Part shown: positions 43,701-44,905 of the stretch, in pieces
Layout of the letters: every line of letters starts with the position of its first letter
Numbering within the stretch: the first letter of the stretch is position 1
NCBI GenBank assembly: GCA_964612085.1
Contig: CAZTCJ010000024.1
Span: 1 to 44,905 of the forward strand
DNA: 44,905 nt
Direction of reading: 5' to 3'
DNA from: CAZTCJ01 sp964612085
GTDB lineage: Bacteria; Pseudomonadota; Alphaproteobacteria; JAJFIK01
The notes under the pieces: model-generated
Seen by the model: the letters and a program-made list of their open reading frames with translations, nothing else
Told to the model about the DNA's origin: nothing
Database searches by the model: none
Position numbers and translations under genes: made by a program

Positions 43701-43971
43701 CGCCCGTCGCGATGTATTGCTTAATATATTCATCATGCTGACCATGATAAGGCGCCGGCATCAGGAGTCTGACATTCTGGCCGAGCACCTCTTGGGGCTG
43801 ATAGCCGAAAATCAGTTCGCAGGCTTTATTGAACGACAGGATCGTGCCCGCCTCATCGATCGTGATGACGCAGTCGATAATGGTGTTGAGCACGGCCTGC
43901 GCCTTGGCTTCGCTGATCTGCAATGCCGCTTCGGCCAGTCCGGCTCTCACCTGATTACGATCAGGGTCCAT
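40744..43971 (-). CDS. Large multi-PAS/GAF histidine kinase with a FixL-like first PAS
   Basis: About 1,075 residues, no transmembrane segments. Domains in order: PAS1 (about 25-140), PAS2 (150-270), PAS3 (280-395), a GAF domain (about 415-565; VQDLLTVALEYLGLEIGIVSR and an YIGSPLYV segment), PAS4 (590-700), PAS5 (715-830), HisKA with His844 in ASHDLRAPLRG, and HATPase_c (NLIANAVKHH, DDGPGIP, GSGIGLAIVK). PAS1 carries QHDEY with His79 and SCGREV with Arg99, the same 20-residue spacing as the heme ligand His200 and Arg220 of Bradyrhizobium FixL; the FixL Arg206 position is Gln85. Oxygen or NO sensing is possible, not shown. ATG 43971 is preferred over a TTG at 43998. Confidence 0.9.
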   Translation of the reverse strand: MDPDRNQVRAGLAEAALQISEAKAQAVLNTIIDCVITIDEAGTILSFNKACELIFGYQPQEVLGQNVRLLMPAPYHGQHDEYIKQYIATGEKKVISCGREVKGRRKDGSVFPIDLSISELRLESGRLFTGVIRDITARKASEEALRLEKVYLELAEKVAGVGHWRIDLVANTIFWSEEVYRIHGVTPADYTPDLETAIDFYHPDDRDLVAKSVEGAIQRQEPFEFELRLVRPDGQIRHVLSKGVYQAGSVGTIRCVFGIFQDVTQKREAALRLQESEERYDVAVRGSSVGLWDWNIRTNALYWSPRFKEIVGVEDEAFVPHLEAFESRLHPEDHHRIMAALEAHLTNGDPYDVEFRLRRADGSYVWIHARGQAVWDENGNATRMAGSADDVSDRKAEEDVRRRFNEILSSSDKSTDIKVQDLLTVALEYLGLEIGIVSRIEGDAYRVEYAEADGAVLTKGDEFDLSDTYCRYTLDNDDITAYECAAECDLAQYPCYKTFKLEAYIGSPLYVNGQFFGTLSFSSFKARRRAFTEQEKSLVSLVAQWIGYEISQRKNLDELIASRELIRRQINDLKLIFNHVPARIWYKDDKNRILRLNRQAAESMGLPVEQAEGADTYELFPEMAKKYHDDDLSVINSGVPKLGIVEAYTPRDGERGWVQTDKVPYTDPETGDRYVFVVSKDVTKERETEEALRLSEQRFALAASGASVGIWDWMDVSSEEEWWSPIFYRLLGYEEGEITPGLSAFQDILHPDDRERTFALVNAHFEEQCPFRLEYRLKHKTKGYRWFLGSGQAQWDGEGRPVRMIGSIMDIHPLKQSKEELEQRALSLERLNRDLDHFAYIASHDLRAPLRGMDNVTQWLEEDLGDAIDEDARKKLQLLRQRVARMNLLLTDILAYSRAGRRDSKPEAVDCQALLAEVTDWITPPEGFKIHTDRPLPVITASRTLLEQVLLNLIANAVKHHDRADGTVRISYERGEASHSLTVEDDGPGIPQKFQQRIFNMFQTLRPRDEVEGSGIGLAIVKRSVEAAGGSVSVRSPLTGERGAAFHITLPISAKHTAIQGGQHKDEQSGHVAVG

Positions 43972-43999
43972 AATGTGTTTCGCACCTGTCAATACCAAC

Positions 44000-44012
44000 G
44001 GTGCAATGCACC
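44000..44012. promoter_or_regulatory. 13-bp palindrome upstream of the multi-PAS kinase
   Basis: GGTGCAATGCACC is a perfect palindrome with one central base, 29-41 bases before the kinase start and just downstream of an AT-rich stretch (about 44013-44035). It could be an operator; no regulator can be assigned. Confidence 0.3.
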
Positions 44013-44191
44013 ATTATTCTCTTAAGAATTCTTTATAATGACAGGCGTAACGCGCCGCACACCGACGCGAATAGGAGGGACAGAAACACAAGTGCGGCCT
44101 TGCTCCGACGGCGGAAACCGCGTAAAAAGCCAGACCTAAATCTTCAGAAGCCGGAGTGTTCCCCTCCTCTTCGACGCGGTGATGGTGGCAC

Positions 44192-44210
44192 GGCCGCACC
44201 CTCTGCGGCC
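44192..44210 (-). terminator. Hairpin downstream of the antitoxin gene
   Basis: GGCCGCA (44192-44198) pairs with TGCGGCC (44204-44210) around a 5-base loop, 18 bp after the antitoxin stop. There is no T-run, so it is a weak terminator candidate. Confidence 0.35.
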
Positions 44211-44227
44211 TGTCAGCAGATATCCGC

Positions 44228-44617
44228 TCACGCCACTGCCTCAACGCCTTTCTTCTCGATAATCGTCAGCAGGCGAAGGGCTGGGCCGCCGGGTTTTTTC
44301 ACGCCGCGCTCCCAATCGGACACGAGATTTTTCGAGACATTGAGATAGCGCGCGAAGACGCCTTGCGAAAGGTGTTCGCGTGTCCGCAAGGTACGAATTT
44401 CTTCCGGGTCGAAAACCCGCGCAGGCTCCAAGCAGGCTTCGTCAAAATCGCGCATAGTGCGCTTATCGATGGCGCCGATGTCATGCAGCGCGGCCATGGA
44501 CTCGTGGATCGCAGCGAAGGCGTCGTTTTTTGCCAGCCGGACTTTTTCCGCATCTTTTCGTCCATCATCAGATGCTGCAGCACGACGAAGAGTTTGAACC
44601 GTGCTCTTCCCACTCAT
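44228..44617 (-). CDS. XRE-family antitoxin (HigA-like)
   Basis: 129 residues. The N-terminal part (ALHDIGAIDKRTMRDFDEACL) and C-terminal Cro/C1-type helix-turn-helix (LRTREHLSQGVFARYLNVSKNLVSDWERG) match antitoxins of RelE/HigB pairs, where the partner toxin is normally encoded immediately upstream. The HTH would bind the operon promoter. ATG 44617 has CAGGAG 8 bases upstream. Here the upstream toxin is only a fragment, so the antitoxin is probably an orphan that may repress its own promoter or neutralise a related toxin elsewhere. Confidence 0.85.
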   Translation of the reverse strand: MSGKSTVQTLRRAAASDDGRKDAEKVRLAKNDAFAAIHESMAALHDIGAIDKRTMRDFDEACLEPARVFDPEEIRTLRTREHLSQGVFARYLNVSKNLVSDWERGVKKPGGPALRLLTIIEKKGVEAVA

Positions 44618-44654
44618 GACATGTACTCCTGAAGCTGAGTATTCGAAGACTCGA

Positions 44655-44768
44655 TAGGGCTTCAATGAGGCCCTTGCCGGCACGCGCGACAGCTTCGTTT
44701 AAAGCTGCGTCTGTAATCTTCTCTCTACGAACAAAATGCGCGAACCATAGAGTCGTAAAAATCCTCAC
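44655..44768 (-). pseudogene. Truncated RelE/HigB-like toxin remnant
   Basis: From GTG 44768 the first about 38 codons read MRIFTTLWFAHFVRREKI then DAALNEAVARAGKGLIEA, which fits the start of the RelE-like toxin family (PF06296; usual opening MRIFKTKWFARFARKE, DAALCEAVERAERGLID, from memory). In the family about 80 more residues follow, with a GGYRT core; here the frame continues into unrelated sequence (LSSLRILSF) and into the antitoxin. This looks like an internal deletion of the toxin body that spared the antitoxin. Family assignment is by memory of the consensus, not by alignment. Confidence 0.65.
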
Positions 44769-44791
44769 GAGACCTAACTCTCATATTACAT

Positions 44792-44808
44792 GTCACACAA
44801 AGTGTGAC
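44792..44808. promoter_or_regulatory. 17-bp operator-like palindrome of the toxin-antitoxin promoter
   Basis: GTCACAC-AAA-GTGTGAC is a perfect inverted repeat 23 bp upstream of the toxin remnant start. A TAATAT sequence that could be a -10 element (leftward strand, 44788-44783) lies beside it. An XRE antitoxin binding such a repeat to repress its own operon is the usual arrangement. Confidence 0.5.
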
Positions 44809-44905
44809 CCTTCAATGAGTCGGCACACATGGGAAGAACGGGCGCAATGATTGTCCCGCAAAATAATCTTCTAATTTTTTGATATTGGAAATGGAGCGGG
44901 CGATG
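44809..44905. other. Right-edge non-coding segment, possible start of a rightward gene
   Basis: About 97 bases with an AT-rich run (about 44860-44885) followed by GGAGCGGGCG and an ATG at 44903-44905, the last bases of the window. This could be the ribosome site and start codon of a rightward gene, with an alternative ATG at 44890; nothing of its product is visible. Confidence 0.25.

Noticed and set aside
44568..44768. The whole 66-codon frame as a functional small protein
   Set aside because: Only the first about 38 residues resemble a known toxin family; the remainder overlaps the antitoxin start and looks like read-through after a deletion, so a pseudogene is the better call.

Overview
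The window is a GC-rich chromosomal segment that most resembles an alphaproteobacterium. Three things point that way: the order DUF1674 / htpX / methyltransferase / rsmB / rpe / heparinase-like gene / purH, a very large (about 1,670-residue) NAD-dependent glutamate dehydrogenase, and PAS_5, Rcp1-like and FixL-like signalling proteins. I cannot name a genus from sequence alone. I saw no phage, CRISPR array, IS element, rRNA or tRNA.

Layout. 1-155 is the 3' end of acetyl-CoA synthetase, followed by a PAS_5 gene (201-803). A leftward group then holds an EEP-fold hydrolase, a small membrane protein, a dynamin-like GTPase and a DUF1674 (SDHAF4-like) gene (800-4809). From 4931 a rightward housekeeping block carries htpX, a methyltransferase and rsmB (joined by overlapping stop/start codons), a glycine-zipper lipoprotein, rpe, a heparinase II/III-like gene, purH and a dienelactone-hydrolase-like gene (to 13849). 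Leftward genes at 13856-21041 encode an Atg22/UMF1-type transporter, the large glutamate dehydrogenase and a membrane protein. Rightward genes at 21153-26046 encode a DnaQ-fold exonuclease, a SPOR lipoprotein, a hybrid histidine kinase and TtcA.

25998-37353 is an accessory-looking envelope and secreted-protein region: a META lipoprotein, a membrane-anchored tandem-PPC protein, a GDSL/RTX esterase, a D-threonine-aldolase-like PLP enzyme, a DUF3291 protein, an EF-hand plus beta-lactamase-fold hydrolase, two unknown membrane proteins, a DUF2141 protein, an amidohydrolase and a YpfJ-type zinc metallopeptidase. A roughly 128-bp palindromic, MITE-like repeat separates this region from the next.

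37483-43971 is a leftward two-component/c-di-GMP cluster. It contains a five-PAS plus GAF histidine kinase whose first PAS keeps FixL-type heme residues, an overlapping single-domain response regulator, a REC-GGDEF diguanylate cyclase, a second single-domain regulator and a small soluble kinase. The right end holds an intact XRE antitoxin behind what looks like a truncated RelE/HigB-type toxin remnant, with a 17-bp operator-like palindrome upstream.

The observations I rate highest are the FixL-like multi-PAS kinase and its signalling cluster, the dynamin with its small membrane neighbour, the antitoxin with a broken toxin, the PPC membrane protein without a protease, and the MITE-like repeat. 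None is proven to be a new system; each needs the comparison stated with it.
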